NCBI RefSeq assembly: GCF_001831475.1
Contig: NZ_CP017688.1
Span: 2,232,001-2,296,000, forward strand
DNA: 64,000 nt
Direction of reading: 5' to 3'
Origin: Flavobacterium crassostreae
GTDB lineage: Bacteria; Bacteroidota; Bacteroidia; Flavobacteriales; Flavobacteriaceae
Part shown: one piece after another, positions 53,638 to 63,152 of the stretch
How positions within the stretch are numbered: position 1 is the first letter of the stretch
Layout: every line of letters begins with the position of its first letter
The notes under the pieces: generated by a model
The model's input: only the letters and a program-made list of their open reading frames with translations
What the model was told of the DNA's origin: nothing
Databases searched by the model: none
Position numbers and translations under genes: made by a program

Positions 53638-54837
53638 GGAGAATTCAATAACCTAGCGCAACAAATGATAAATTTTATCTTTGTTGAATTATGGAAAAAA
53701 AGTACAAGCGATTATCCTTAGAAGAACGTATTATAATTGAGACATTACTTAAGGAAAACAGGACCGAAAACTACATTGGAAAGCAATTAAATCGAAATCG
53801 ATCTACCATAACCCGAGAAGTAAATCTTTGGGTAAGAAACCCAACCGATATTTACAAGGCTGATTTAGCACATTGGTATGCTTTAGAAACCAATAAAAAC
53901 AAAAGAACTCAAGACAAAATAAATTCATATCCTAAACTTAAGATATTCGTTTACAGAAGCTTATTAAAAGGAACGAGCCCTGAATTAATGGCTGGACAAA
54001 TCAAGTTATTATATCCAAATGACCCTATCATGTCTATTTCTTATGAATCTATATATAAACATATTTATAGGTCTAGGCAGTCTACTTTAGGCAAAAAACT
54101 AATCAAACTCCTCCCCTATCATCATCACAAAAGACGAGACAAAAGAAAATTTGGTAAAAAAAGAACACGGATCAAAGACCAAGTCAGTATTGACCTAAGA
54201 CCTATTGAAATTGAAAAACGTCTGGAAGCAGGGCACTTAGAAGGTGATTTGATGATTGGTGTCGGACACAAAAGTGCCATTGGAACCATCGTAGATAGAA
54301 AAACTAGATATGTTATTATTGTACCAATCAGCAACAGAAAATCAAAAACAGTAACTCATGAATTTGCAAAGCTGTTAAATAAACATCCTCAATACCTCAG
54401 AAAAACAATGACTTACGATAACGGAATGGAAATGGCTAATCATAAATGGCTCTCTGAAAAGACTGGAATGGATATTTATTTTGCACATCCTTACTCCTCA
54501 TGGGAAAGAGGCACAAATGAAAATACTAATGGACTAATTAGAAGGTTTTTACCCAAAGGAACCGACTTTAACACAATAACTACTGAAGAGCTGAAACGAA
54601 TAGAAAACAACCTAAATAACAGACCTAGAAAGGTTTTAGGTTTCAAAACACCTAATGAAATGAGGAACCAAGAAATTAATAAAATCAGTAACACACAGGC
54701 TTAATTTTGGAAATAACTTTTGGCTCCTTAAAAAGCCAAAAAAGTTATTCTAAAATTAAGCACATTATCTAAGAAAAATACTAAATTTGATTTATTAAAA
54801 ATAACTAACGATGTTGCGCTAGACCCTTGAATCCGCC
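53638..54837 (+). mobile_element. IS30-family insertion sequence, copy 2
   Basis: 1200 bp, same ends as copy 1, left end again exactly 25 bases after the crossover G (53613). The flanking trinucleotides differ (AAT left, TAA right), so no clear target duplication: a deletion or recombination probably removed one side. Confidence 0.88.
53691..54704 (+). CDS. IS30-family transposase, copy 2
   Basis: Protein identical to 34175-35188; intact HTH and DDE residues. Confidence 0.94.
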   Translation: MEKKYKRLSLEERIIIETLLKENRTENYIGKQLNRNRSTITREVNLWVRNPTDIYKADLAHWYALETNKNKRTQDKINSYPKLKIFVYRSLLKGTSPELMAGQIKLLYPNDPIMSISYESIYKHIYRSRQSTLGKKLIKLLPYHHHKRRDKRKFGKKRTRIKDQVSIDLRPIEIEKRLEAGHLEGDLMIGVGHKSAIGTIVDRKTRYVIIVPISNRKSKTVTHEFAKLLNKHPQYLRKTMTYDNGMEMANHKWLSEKTGMDIYFAHPYSSWERGTNENTNGLIRRFLPKGTDFNTITTEELKRIENNLNNRPRKVLGFKTPNEMRNQEINKISNTQA

Positions 54838-54838
54838 T

Positions 54839-54952
54839 AATTCAGAAATTTTAAAAGGTCTTTCAATTGAAGAATTGCAAGAAAGAAATGAATTTACAGC
54901 AGCAGGTGCAGCAGGTGCTGAAGGCGCTGCTTGTGTAATTTGTTCTTGCTAA
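54839..54952 (+). pseudogene. 5'-truncated RiPP-like precursor peptide gene
   Basis: Open frame directly after the IS end, with no start codon left: NSEILKGLSIEELQERNEFT followed by AAGAAGAEGAACVICSC and stop. The first part looks like an amphipathic leader. The Ala/Gly run ending in Gly-Ala-Glu-Gly-Ala looks like a cleavage region, and the short core ACVICSC has three cysteines and a serine. A leader plus Cys-rich C-terminus upstream of a PqqD-like/M50 gene suggests a ribosomally made modified peptide. The IS30-like element removed or displaced the ATG, so it is probably not translated. Confidence 0.6.
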
Positions 54953-54979
54953 GAAATTAGTGATTTTACACAAAAATTT

Positions 54980-55003
54980 AAGGGCGAGAATACTCTCGTC
55001 CTT
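54980..55003 (+). terminator. Hairpin between precursor and downstream operon genes
   Basis: AAGGGCGAG (54980-54988), loop AATACT, CTCGTCCTT (54995-55003), then ATTTTAT. One G-T in nine pairs. Its position after a precursor peptide fits a partial terminator that lowers expression of the processing genes. Confidence 0.6.
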
Positions 55004-55028
55004 ATTTTATAAATTTACAATAATTAAA

Positions 55029-56078
55029 ATGTACAGTAAAATAGAAATATATGATACCGATTTTAAAGATAAATATCTTCTAAAGCTAGAAGATAAAACA
55101 ATGTATGTTGGATTTTTAATAAAAGAGATTGTTGAACTTCTAAAAGAAAGCAAAACAATAAACCAAATAATTAATATACTAAATAAGAAGTATCAAATAA
55201 CATTAAATGAAGAAGACATAAATGAAATCATTACAAATAAAATCAATAATTTTCTTTCACAGAAGCAACCAACAACATTAGTAAAACTTTTTAAAATACT
55301 TGAACCAAGTAAATTTATATTTCCTTCATTTGTAACCACAATTTTTGATAAAAAAATATTTTATTCTTTTTTTTCTATAGTCTTACTCATAAATTTATTC
55401 TTTTTCTTTACAAAAAAAAACCAACCACTTACAACTACAATAGATTGGTTAATTTGGAGTTTTTTGTTAATCATTGTCTTGATACTTCACGAATTAGGAC
55501 ATACAGTTTCTGCTCAAAAATTCAATGTAAAAGTTCACGAACTTGGTTTTGGTATTTATTCCATTTTTCCTGTTTTTTATGTAGATTTAGGAGAGTCTTG
55601 GAAATTAAACATTGAAAAAAGAACAATTATTAATTTTTCAGGGATTTTTATTCAATTAATTTTAGGGTGTTTTTTCTACATATTATATCTTATCCAACCT
55701 GAAGATCCAATTTTTACACACATATTTCACGCAAATTTTTTCATAATTATATTAAATCTAAATCCATTTCTAAAATTTGATGGATATTGGATAATTTCAG
55801 ATTTATTAAATGAGAAAAATTTGATGGAGAAATCAAATAATATTCTAAAAAAAATTATTGCTTTTAAAAAAGTAAAAGAAAAACAAACAGTAATTTTTTA
55901 TTCAGTATTTAGATTATTATTTATAATTTGGTTAATATATATTATCGCAAATAGCACGTTCAAATTTATACTTAAACTGATAAACAACGATAGCATAAAA
56001 TGGAATGACTTTATTCCAATTGTATTATTAACATATTTCATTTATAGAATGCTAAAAAATAAATTTAAAAAATCATAA
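55029..56078 (+). CDS. PqqD-like domain fused to M50 membrane metalloprotease
   Basis: 349 residues from ATG 55029. Residues about 15-85 resemble PqqD/RRE leader-binding domains (YVGFLIKEIVELLKESKTIN..IINILNKKYQITLNEEDI). Then a site-2-protease-type membrane protease: HELGH (154-158) in a helix, and NPFLKFDGYW (Asp251) as the third metal ligand region. This fusion is found in peptide natural-product operons, where it could cleave or export the leader. It overlaps the next gene by one base (TAATG). Confidence 0.75.
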   Translation: MYSKIEIYDTDFKDKYLLKLEDKTMYVGFLIKEIVELLKESKTINQIINILNKKYQITLNEEDINEIITNKINNFLSQKQPTTLVKLFKILEPSKFIFPSFVTTIFDKKIFYSFFSIVLLINLFFFFTKKNQPLTTTIDWLIWSFLLIIVLILHELGHTVSAQKFNVKVHELGFGIYSIFPVFYVDLGESWKLNIEKRTIINFSGIFIQLILGCFFYILYLIQPEDPIFTHIFHANFFIIILNLNPFLKFDGYWIISDLLNEKNLMEKSNNILKKIIAFKKVKEKQTVIFYSVFRLLFIIWLIYIIANSTFKFILKLINNDSIKWNDFIPIVLLTYFIYRMLKNKFKKS

Positions 56079-57169
56079 TGAACTTACTAAACGAAAAAAT
56101 AATAATAAAAGAAAAAATTCATAATCCAAGTAAACAAGAAATAGATGATAAAACATATGGTTTCTCATTGTTTTCTGCAAATATTAACAAGTTTATACCT
56201 AATATAAAACGAGAGAATTATAAAATTCTATTTGAAAAATTCATATACCATAAGGCATTATCTGGTTTAGAACAATATTGTATGGATTATTTAAAATCTG
56301 TAAATATTGTAAATCACAGTAACATCTCGCTTTCTGAAATTACACAAAGCTCGCCATTAATTTTTGCTTCTTTTCATTTTGGTTCATTCAGATTATATAA
56401 TTCAATTTTATATGAATTAGGTCATAAAATTGTTATAATTATTGATGAAACAATAATGAATTTGCAAAAAGATGATTTATTATTCAAAGTTAAACCTCTT
56501 TTAAAATCAAAGAAGAGTTCTGATTTCATTATTTTGAGTGTTCATGATAAAACTTCTATTTTTAAATTAAAACAATTAATTTCAGATGGTTATATAATGA
56601 GTGTCTATCTTGATGGAAATACTGGAATTAATGTTAAAAGTCAAAATTTTGACAAAAGCTTTATTTCAATAAAATTTTTAAATCAAAAAATTTATGTTAA
56701 AAATGGCATTTCAAAATTAGCATTATTACTTGGTGCACATATTATTCCTGTAATTTCATATAGAGATAATAATGAAAATAGTTTTATTGAATTTCACAAC
56801 GAAATTAAAATTGAAAATTTTAAAAATAAAGAAGAATTTATATCAAAATCTATTGAAATTTCATATAAATATTTAGAAAATAAAATTTATCAATTCCCTG
56901 AACAATGGACTTCTTGGCTAACTATTCATAATTTGTTCATGAGGAATATAACAACACCATATACAAAAAATGAAAAAGACAGAAATGAATTTAATGCTAA
57001 TAGGTTTACAATATTTGTTGTGAAAAGTTCTTATTTCATTTTTGATTTATTTGATTATCAATCATATCCTATAACTCTGGAATTATCAAAAGCATTAGAA
57101 AATAATAATTTTTCAGAGATTGATGGAACATTGTTAGAAGAACTAAAAAATAAAACTATCATTCATTGA
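56078..57169 (+). CDS. LPLAT/LpxL-like acyltransferase
   Basis: 363 residues, soluble or peripheral. The region FASFHFGSFRLYNSILYELG (His100) aligns with the H-x4-D/E motif of LpxL/HtrB lysophospholipid acyltransferases, and IMSVYLDGNTG plus KNGISKLALLLGAHIIPVI match the later substrate motifs. The acid after His is Arg105 here, so activity may be altered. In this operon it could acylate the peptide, making a lipopeptide, or act on membrane lipid; both are inference. Confidence 0.65.
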   Translation: MNLLNEKIIIKEKIHNPSKQEIDDKTYGFSLFSANINKFIPNIKRENYKILFEKFIYHKALSGLEQYCMDYLKSVNIVNHSNISLSEITQSSPLIFASFHFGSFRLYNSILYELGHKIVIIIDETIMNLQKDDLLFKVKPLLKSKKSSDFIILSVHDKTSIFKLKQLISDGYIMSVYLDGNTGINVKSQNFDKSFISIKFLNQKIYVKNGISKLALLLGAHIIPVISYRDNNENSFIEFHNEIKIENFKNKEEFISKSIEISYKYLENKIYQFPEQWTSWLTIHNLFMRNITTPYTKNEKDRNEFNANRFTIFVVKSSYFIFDLFDYQSYPITLELSKALENNNFSEIDGTLLEELKNKTIIH

Positions 57170-59673
57170 AAAACATATTCTTTACATTATTCGTCTTATT
57201 TTCTATAAAATCATTTTCACAAAACAATATTGTAATTGGTTCTAAAATTAGAACCGAGAGTGCTTGCGATACTGAAAATACCGAAAAAATAGTTTTACTT
57301 GAAATGAAAACAGGTGATAATTACAGAACCGTAAAAAAGTTTGTAATAAAAAATTGCTTAAATTATTATACTTTTTCCAAATTTTTAGGAAGTTTTAAAG
57401 TTACAATCAATTCCGAAAATTACCAATCTAAATCTTTAGCCTTTGAAATTCAAGCCACTTCTAAAGATACATTAATGCTAGACGAAGTCGTATTACAAAA
57501 ACAAGTTGTAACAAATTTAGAGGAAGTTACAATTATGGGAATACGAAAAGATTTTATTAAAGTAGAAGCAGACAAAACAACCATTGCAGTAAAAGACAAT
57601 GTTATGCTTTCAGAAGGTAGTGCATACGATGCAATGCTCAAACTTCCAAGCGTATTACTTGACCCAAATGGGAATGTTATGTTAAATGGCAAAGCAACAA
57701 CAATATGGATTGACGGACAACCAAGTGGATTGTCAGGACAAGATTTGGTTAATTTTCTAAATAATCTACCCGCAAATATTATCGAAAAAATAGAAATTAT
57801 ATCCAATCCCGGAGCTTCGTATGATGCCGATACATCTGGAGGGATTATAAATATTATTACATCTGCAAAATCAATGAAAGGTTTAAGTGGAACTATAAAT
57901 ACTTATTACAGTAGAAGCAGATATAATAAATTTGGAACTTCAATTACCTTAAACGGAAGAGTAAAAAAAATAGGTTGGCAACTTTCTAGTGGCATTAGTG
58001 GAAACAATAGTGATGAGAATAAAAAAATGACAAATCAATTTTTAGATTACAATCCTAATGTAATTTTAAATCAAAATTATTTTACCAAAAGTAATAACAA
58101 ACCATTTTTTTTAAGAACATCCTTTGATTACAATATGAATAAAAAAACTACTATTGGATTTAAATACAACTTAAACACCAATAAAAATAATCCACAAACT
58201 ACAGGAGATTTAACAAGTAACAATGTCGTACCAAATTTTAATTTCAACAGTTATAGTATTCCGTCTGAAAAAAATAATCAAAATGAAATAATACTTTACT
58301 ACAAACAGAAATTAGACACATTGGGTCGAGAATTAAATATTTCAACTAACTGGACACGATTTGAAAAAAGCAAATTCAATGCGGTAACACAAACTACAAC
58401 AATATTACCGTCAACAAATTCAAATTCATATAGCATTAATAATAATGATTTGAATATAGAAACTAAATATTTAAAAGCAGACTTAACCTTACCATATATT
58501 AAAAGTAACTTCACATTAAATACAGGTGTGAAATTATCACATAGTAAAGTTAATTCAAATGGGGTGTACAATCTAAATAACACAAATAGTAGTATTTTAA
58601 ACAATCCCATTTATAATGATGAACTGCGTTTTAATTTCAATCAATCTAATTATGCAGTGTATGTCGAAGCAAGAAAAAAAATAAATAAATTAAGTTTAAA
58701 TGCTGGCTTGCGTTTTGAAAATTATGTTATAAAAAGTGAAATCGAAGACAAGAATTCAAATTATGACAGAACTTTTACAAATTTATTTCCAAGTGCAAGT
58801 TTGTTATATGAAGTTAATAAAGCAACCGATTTTACACTCTCGTATACTAGAAAAATAGAACAGCCAGGTTATACAGAACTTGACCCAAATTTGAATGGTT
58901 TTTTTGATAATTTTACAAGTATTCAAGGTAATCCAAACTTGCAACCTAATTTTTATAATAATTTTGAAACAAAATTATCACTCTTAAAATACGCATATAT
59001 AGGTTATAATTATAGTTATGCAAAAACAGAAAATTTATTAATTGTAGAAAATATAGGAAATCTTAAAACAACACAAACTTATAAAAGCTTTGAAGGATTA
59101 AGAAACTCCAATTTATCAATTGGATTACCCATTCCGTATGCTATTTTTACCGAGGGTACTAAATTCTTCAAAAAAAGAATAAACATTGATAAAACAAGTT
59201 TTTTATATCTAACAACAGGATACAATTTTTATAAAATCAATAATGCTGAAGAATATATAAGCGAATTTAAACCCAACTTTTATTTTATGAGTTATTCGCA
59301 AATAATATTACCGTTTGAAGTTAAACTAGGTCTTAATTATTCCTATGTATCAAAAGGGACATATCAAATTTATCAAATAAACAATCCTATTCAAAAATTA
59401 GATTTAACACTGAATAAATCATTTTTTAATAACGCATTGAAAGTTACATTTAGTGCAAGAGATGTTTTCAATACTTTCAAAACAAATGCACTTACCCAGT
59501 CAAAAAACATCAATGTTGATTATTTATTAACTAGAGATAATCAAAATTTTAGAATTGGTTTAAGTTACAATTTTGGAAAATTTTCTGCATTACATAAACA
59601 AAAAGAAACACAAGATGAAGAAGAGTTGAAAAGAATTGAAAAGAAAATTGATATTGGACCAAAAAATAATTAA
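57166..59673 (+). CDS. TonB-dependent outer-membrane receptor
   Basis: 835 residues from TTG 57166, overlapping the previous stop by 4 bp (TTGA); signal peptide MKNIFFTLFVLFSIKSFSQ. N-terminal carboxypeptidase-like domain (about 20-115), plug (LSEGSAYDAMLKLPSVLLDP; GKATTIWIDGQPSGLSGQDL; IEIISNPGASYDADTSGGII) and a beta-barrel of the OMP_b-brl_3 type with FTLSYTRKIEQPGYTELDPN and RIGLSYNFGKF at the end. It could export or import the operon's peptide product. By far the largest product in the array. Confidence 0.85.
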   Translation: MKNIFFTLFVLFSIKSFSQNNIVIGSKIRTESACDTENTEKIVLLEMKTGDNYRTVKKFVIKNCLNYYTFSKFLGSFKVTINSENYQSKSLAFEIQATSKDTLMLDEVVLQKQVVTNLEEVTIMGIRKDFIKVEADKTTIAVKDNVMLSEGSAYDAMLKLPSVLLDPNGNVMLNGKATTIWIDGQPSGLSGQDLVNFLNNLPANIIEKIEIISNPGASYDADTSGGIINIITSAKSMKGLSGTINTYYSRSRYNKFGTSITLNGRVKKIGWQLSSGISGNNSDENKKMTNQFLDYNPNVILNQNYFTKSNNKPFFLRTSFDYNMNKKTTIGFKYNLNTNKNNPQTTGDLTSNNVVPNFNFNSYSIPSEKNNQNEIILYYKQKLDTLGRELNISTNWTRFEKSKFNAVTQTTTILPSTNSNSYSINNNDLNIETKYLKADLTLPYIKSNFTLNTGVKLSHSKVNSNGVYNLNNTNSSILNNPIYNDELRFNFNQSNYAVYVEARKKINKLSLNAGLRFENYVIKSEIEDKNSNYDRTFTNLFPSASLLYEVNKATDFTLSYTRKIEQPGYTELDPNLNGFFDNFTSIQGNPNLQPNFYNNFETKLSLLKYAYIGYNYSYAKTENLLIVENIGNLKTTQTYKSFEGLRNSNLSIGLPIPYAIFTEGTKFFKKRINIDKTSFLYLTTGYNFYKINNAEEYISEFKPNFYFMSYSQIILPFEVKLGLNYSYVSKGTYQIYQINNPIQKLDLTLNKSFFNNALKVTFSARDVFNTFKTNALTQSKNINVDYLLTRDNQNFRIGLSYNFGKFSALHKQKETQDEEELKRIEKKIDIGPKNN

Positions 59674-59733
59674 TAAAATAAAAAATAGAAGTGCTGAAAA
59701 CAGATAATCGAAAACAAAAGAAAAATAAAGGCA

Positions 59734-59861
59734 TCACATAACCGCCCTTTGGCAATATGGCGGGTTTAGTGGAATTGCCATTTTAAATAACGTTTACGTT
59801 CAACCGAAAGTACTCGTTTTCAAAAGTCCATAACCTCGCTAAGTGGTATTACGTTAGCAAC
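59734..59861 (+). other. attC 56
   Basis: R'' TCACATAAC 59734-59742, R' GTTAGCAAC 59853-59861. R'' does not match the left cassette start GTTGGTGGC at 53613. Arms CCCTTTGGCAATATGGCGG / CCATAACCTCGCTAAGTGG pair poorly near the centre; centre GTGGAATTGCC. Confidence 0.85.
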
Positions 59862-59919
59862 AATTAAAACCTCGCGTCCTAAAATAGGTTGACTAAAACT
59901 TAAACACCTTTAGCAACCA

Positions 59920-60303
59920 ATGGAAACACCCGAAAATCAGCCCGTCCGAAGAAGAAACGGAAAACAAGTAAGTTTTGAATACAAACTTTCTGTAATTCAA
60001 CAAATCAACAATGGACAAATTTCTTTAAATTACGCTTCTAAAAAATACGCTATTTCTAAAAGCACAATCGAATACTGGATGAAGAAACTAACCAATTACG
60101 AGCAAACCAATAAATCTATTAGTAAAGACGATGAAATTCGTTTGCTAAAAAATAAAATCGAAGATTTAGAGGGAATTAAAGCATTTCAACAAGAGGTAAT
60201 CATTGAATTTGAGTCTGTTACTGGGGAGGAACTTTCAAAAAAGTACTTGCCCGATTGGTTAGCAAACGAAATTCAGAAAAAGAAGAAAAAGCTTTTAAAA
60301 TAA
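59920..60303 (+). CDS. IS3-family OrfA (second element)
   Basis: 127 residues. HTH: RRRNGKQVSFEYKLSVIQQI and YASKKYAISKSTIEYWMKKL; coiled coil EIRLLKNKIEDLEGIKAFQQ. It overlaps OrfB by 49 bases in the -1 frame near an A-rich run (AAAAAGAAGAAAAAGC), so frameshift fusion is likely. Not closely related to the OrfA at 15104. Confidence 0.88.
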   Translation: METPENQPVRRRNGKQVSFEYKLSVIQQINNGQISLNYASKKYAISKSTIEYWMKKLTNYEQTNKSISKDDEIRLLKNKIEDLEGIKAFQQEVIIEFESVTGEELSKKYLPDWLANEIQKKKKKLLK

Positions 60304-61163
60304 AATGGATTTACGAATCAATCGGGATAAGTAAACAAGCTTATTATCAAAGAATTGAATCCTATAAAATCAAAGAAATACGCAATAACATTGTGATTGA
60401 TTTTGTGTTGGAAATACGCGAAAGAATGCCAGGAACAGGAACAAGAAAGCTCTTAGATCACTTACAAGAAAAGTTTGTTCAAAACGACATAAAAATGGGA
60501 AGAGATGCGCTATTTGACTTGCTTAGAGTTAGAGGATTATTCATAAAGAGAACCAAACGTTTTCATATCACAACGGACTCTAAACACTATTTTTACAAGT
60601 CTCCTAACCTACTCTATAACTTAGCAATAACACACGCTGAACAAGTTTTTGTTGCAGATATAACTTATGTTAAAACCGATGTAGGACATGCTTATTTAGC
60701 CTTGGTAACAGATGCCTATTCTAGAAAAATAATGGGCTGGGCATTAGAGAACAATATGCGGGTAGAAATGGTTAAAAACGCACTTAATATGGCTTATAAA
60801 AATTGTGTTTTTAACCATAAAAACATCATTCATCATAGCGATAGAGGCATACAATATTGCTGTCCTGACCATAGTGAATTTGCTGAAAATAAAGGTTTTA
60901 TATTAAGTACAACGCAAAAATATGACCCTTACGAAAATGCAATTGCAGAACGTATTAACGGAATTTTAAAATATGAATTTGGATTAAAAAAAACAATTAA
61001 ATCGATTCAAATAGCAAAAGCAATGACCAAAGAAGCTGTAGAAATATACAATAACGAAAGGACTCATTGGAGTTTAGACTTAAAAACACCACAATCTGTT
61101 CATTTACAATACAATAAACAGAAAAATAAATCTTATAAAAAGACAAAAAAAATTGCTATTTAA
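60255..61163 (+). CDS. IS3-family OrfB transposase (second element)
   Basis: 302 residues. HTH_21 region (ERMPGTGTRKLLDHLQEKFV; GRDALFDLLRVRGL), then rve core with Asp in FVADITYVKTD, Asp in IIHHSDRGIQYCC and Glu in YENAIAERINGILKYEF, ending ERTHWSLDLKTPQSVH. Intact; the IS150/IS3 group fits best. Confidence 0.9.
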   Translation: MVSKRNSEKEEKAFKIKWIYESIGISKQAYYQRIESYKIKEIRNNIVIDFVLEIRERMPGTGTRKLLDHLQEKFVQNDIKMGRDALFDLLRVRGLFIKRTKRFHITTDSKHYFYKSPNLLYNLAITHAEQVFVADITYVKTDVGHAYLALVTDAYSRKIMGWALENNMRVEMVKNALNMAYKNCVFNHKNIIHHSDRGIQYCCPDHSEFAENKGFILSTTQKYDPYENAIAERINGILKYEFGLKKTIKSIQIAKAMTKEAVEIYNNERTHWSLDLKTPQSVHLQYNKQKNKSYKKTKKIAI

Positions 61164-61470
61164 ACACCGATTTACTACTATTGTAATGCTATGTGAGGAT
61201 GGAAACGAGCAATGCTGAGGAGCAACTCGAAGAGTGCCAAAACCATAGTCAAAGAAAATGAAGATGGCATTTTCAAAATGACACTTCTTTAATCTTCATT
61301 TTTTTTGAAGAAAAAACTAAAAAAACCTAAACCAAAATTGGCAAACCGATTTGGTCATTTTTAACCTAATTTTTAACAAAAAAAAGGTCAACATAGGCTA
61401 GGACAAGACAAAAAAACAGAAGAAACAGAAATTATAAATCAACAACTTAACAAATTAATTAACAACAAAA

Positions 61471-62136
61471 ATGAGATTATTAAAATTAACTGTCGGAATC
61501 TTTTTAGCATTAACTTTAACAAGTTGCGTAACAACATTACCATTAAATCAACAATTCTATAACACCAAAAAAGTTGGTGTAATTTTACAAGTTGACAGTA
61601 TCGGAATGGCAAAAGCTGGCGGACAAGGATTATTAGATATGGCTTTGACACCAGGAAATAGATTTACAGAACCTTTAAAAAAAGTTGAACCAAAATTAAA
61701 AATGAACGAAACAATTCAAACTGAAATTACAAACATTCTCAAAAGTAAAAACAAAACATTTGAATTTATTACAGAAAAGTTTGATTATTCAACTCTGAAT
61801 AAATTTGAAAAGCCAAACTCAAATAAAAAGTATAGCAAAAAAGACTTTCGAAACTTTAAATCGAAAAATAATGTTGACGAAATAATGTTCGTGAAAGTGA
61901 AATACGGTATATTAGTAAGTTATTACGGAATGATTGAATTGGATAAACAAGGCTATGTAAATATTGGAACTGAAGTTATTGACTTAACTGATAATTCTCT
62001 TTTACAACAAGAAACTTTTCAAACTGCTGCAAAAATGAATGGAAATTGGAAAAAAGGTGATGATTATGGAAATCTAACAAATTCAATTCAAGAAGCAATA
62101 AATAGTTCAATTACAACATTGAAAACAAAATTCTAA
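61471..62136 (+). CDS. Secreted lipoprotein
   Basis: 221 residues with lipobox LTSC (Cys19) after MRLLKLTVGIFLALTLTS. The mature part has KKVGVILQVDSIGMAKAGGQ, then NVDEIMFVKVKYGILVSYYG and EVIDLTDNSLLQQE, a layout seen in Bacteroidota envelope lipoproteins with a TolB-N/CsgG-like alpha-beta domain. Function unknown. Lies between the second IS3 element and attC 57. Confidence 0.72.
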   Translation: MRLLKLTVGIFLALTLTSCVTTLPLNQQFYNTKKVGVILQVDSIGMAKAGGQGLLDMALTPGNRFTEPLKKVEPKLKMNETIQTEITNILKSKNKTFEFITEKFDYSTLNKFEKPNSNKKYSKKDFRNFKSKNNVDEIMFVKVKYGILVSYYGMIELDKQGYVNIGTEVIDLTDNSLLQQETFQTAAKMNGNWKKGDDYGNLTNSIQEAINSSITTLKTKF

Positions 62137-62148
62137 AAAAAACAACGA

Positions 62149-62283
62149 TCTGCCAACAGCGGTTTTGCAAGATTGCGAATTTTGTGGTTTTATCACGTTT
62201 TCGTTTCGCAAGAAATTTTATCTTAGCCGAAAGTTCTCGTTTACGAAGTTCGCAACCTCGCAAAGCCGCGAGACGTTGTGAGC
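62149..62283 (+). other. attC 57
   Basis: R'' TCTGCCAAC 62149-62157, R' GTTGTGAGC 62275-62283. Arms GCGGTTTTGCAAGATTGCG / CGCAACCTCGCAAAGCCGC; centre GTGGTTTTATCACG. Confidence 0.9.
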
Positions 62284-62300
62284 AATTAAAACAAACATAG

Positions 62301-62330
62301 GGAGAATTTAATAACTTAATATAACAAATG
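62301..62330 (+). repeat. IS30-like left-end relic in cassette leader
   Basis: GGAGAATTTAATAACTTAAT followed by ATAACAAATG matches the first 30 bases of the IS30-like element at 24 positions; all six differences are G-to-A or C-to-T relative to the IS. It starts 26 bases after the crossover G and ends in the ATG of the next gene. Confidence 0.5.
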
Positions 62331-63152
62331 AGAATACTTATTCTACTTTTATTTTTCATAAATTTTTTATTTTCACAAGAAATTGATGAAAACAAATATT
62401 ATGCTGAAACCAAAACTGTGTATCTAAATTCTTTAGTTTTTAATAAATCAAGAGAGTTACAAATATTTTTGCCTGACGAATACTTTAAGCAACCAGAGAA
62501 AAAATTTAAAACTATATATTTATTTGACTCACAGAACCAACGAATTTTTAATTATGTAAAAGGTAATATTGAATTATTATCAATGAATCATATTGAACCT
62601 TTGATAATTGTTGGTATAGTAACAGAAGATAGATGGTTTGAATTTTTGCCTGTGAATAATAATCCTGAAACGTTAAAAGAATACGAACCACCAATAGGTG
62701 GAGCTGATACTTTAATTATTCATATTAAAAATGAAGTTGAACCATATTTAAAAGAAAAATATAGAATTGAAAATTCAAAACTTGGAATTGGTCATTCATT
62801 AGGCGGAACTTTTTTGATGTATTTTAACATAAAAGAACCCTCTTTTTTTGAATCAAATATACTATTAAGTCCCAACTTCACTTATGATAACGAACAACTA
62901 ATTAAACATACAAAAAAATTCTATATTAAAAATAGAACAGTAAGTAAAGAGTTTTTTGTTTTTAGTGGCTATAAAGATAGTTATGAAGAAAAATTTAATA
63001 AATCTTTATTTAAAATAAACAATTGGATTAGAAAAAATGAAAATGAAAACATAAAATGGGAATATGAAAAACTAAAGATTGATAATCATGGTAAAATATG
63101 GTTAGAAGGAATTTATAAAGGATTATTAAAAATAAAAAGTATAAAAACCTAA
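62328..63152 (+). CDS. Secreted esterase, IroE/EstD-like alpha/beta hydrolase
   Basis: 274 residues with signal peptide (MRILILLLFFINFLFSQ). Putative-esterase (Esterase_D-like) family: RELQIFLPDEYFKQPEKKFK, YLFDSQNQRIFN, GIGHSLGGTFLMY with Ser157 as nucleophile, SPNFTYDNE, and a late His in KIDNHGKIW. Such enzymes cleave siderophore or ester substrates in the periplasm. The ATG lies at the end of the IS30-like relic. The cassette ends (GTTGTGAGC/ACAGCCAAC) do not match, so the 5' part is probably foreign to the gene. Confidence 0.82.
   Translation: MRILILLLFFINFLFSQEIDENKYYAETKTVYLNSLVFNKSRELQIFLPDEYFKQPEKKFKTIYLFDSQNQRIFNYVKGNIELLSMNHIEPLIIVGIVTEDRWFEFLPVNNNPETLKEYEPPIGGADTLIIHIKNEVEPYLKEKYRIENSKLGIGHSLGGTFLMYFNIKEPSFFESNILLSPNFTYDNEQLIKHTKKFYIKNRTVSKEFFVFSGYKDSYEEKFNKSLFKINNWIRKNENENIKWEYEKLKIDNHGKIWLEGIYKGLLKIKSIKT

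Larger units (their letters stand above)
59871..61409 (+). mobile_element. Second IS3-family element (ends approximate)
   Basis: Left GTCCTAAAATAGGTTGAC (from 59876) and right GTCAACATAGGCTAGGAC (to 61404) form imperfect inverted ends around two overlapping transposase ORFs. Exact termini and target duplication were not resolved. The flanking cassette ends (GTTAGCAAC left, TCTGCCAAC right) do not match, suggesting a deletion near the insertion. Confidence 0.75.
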
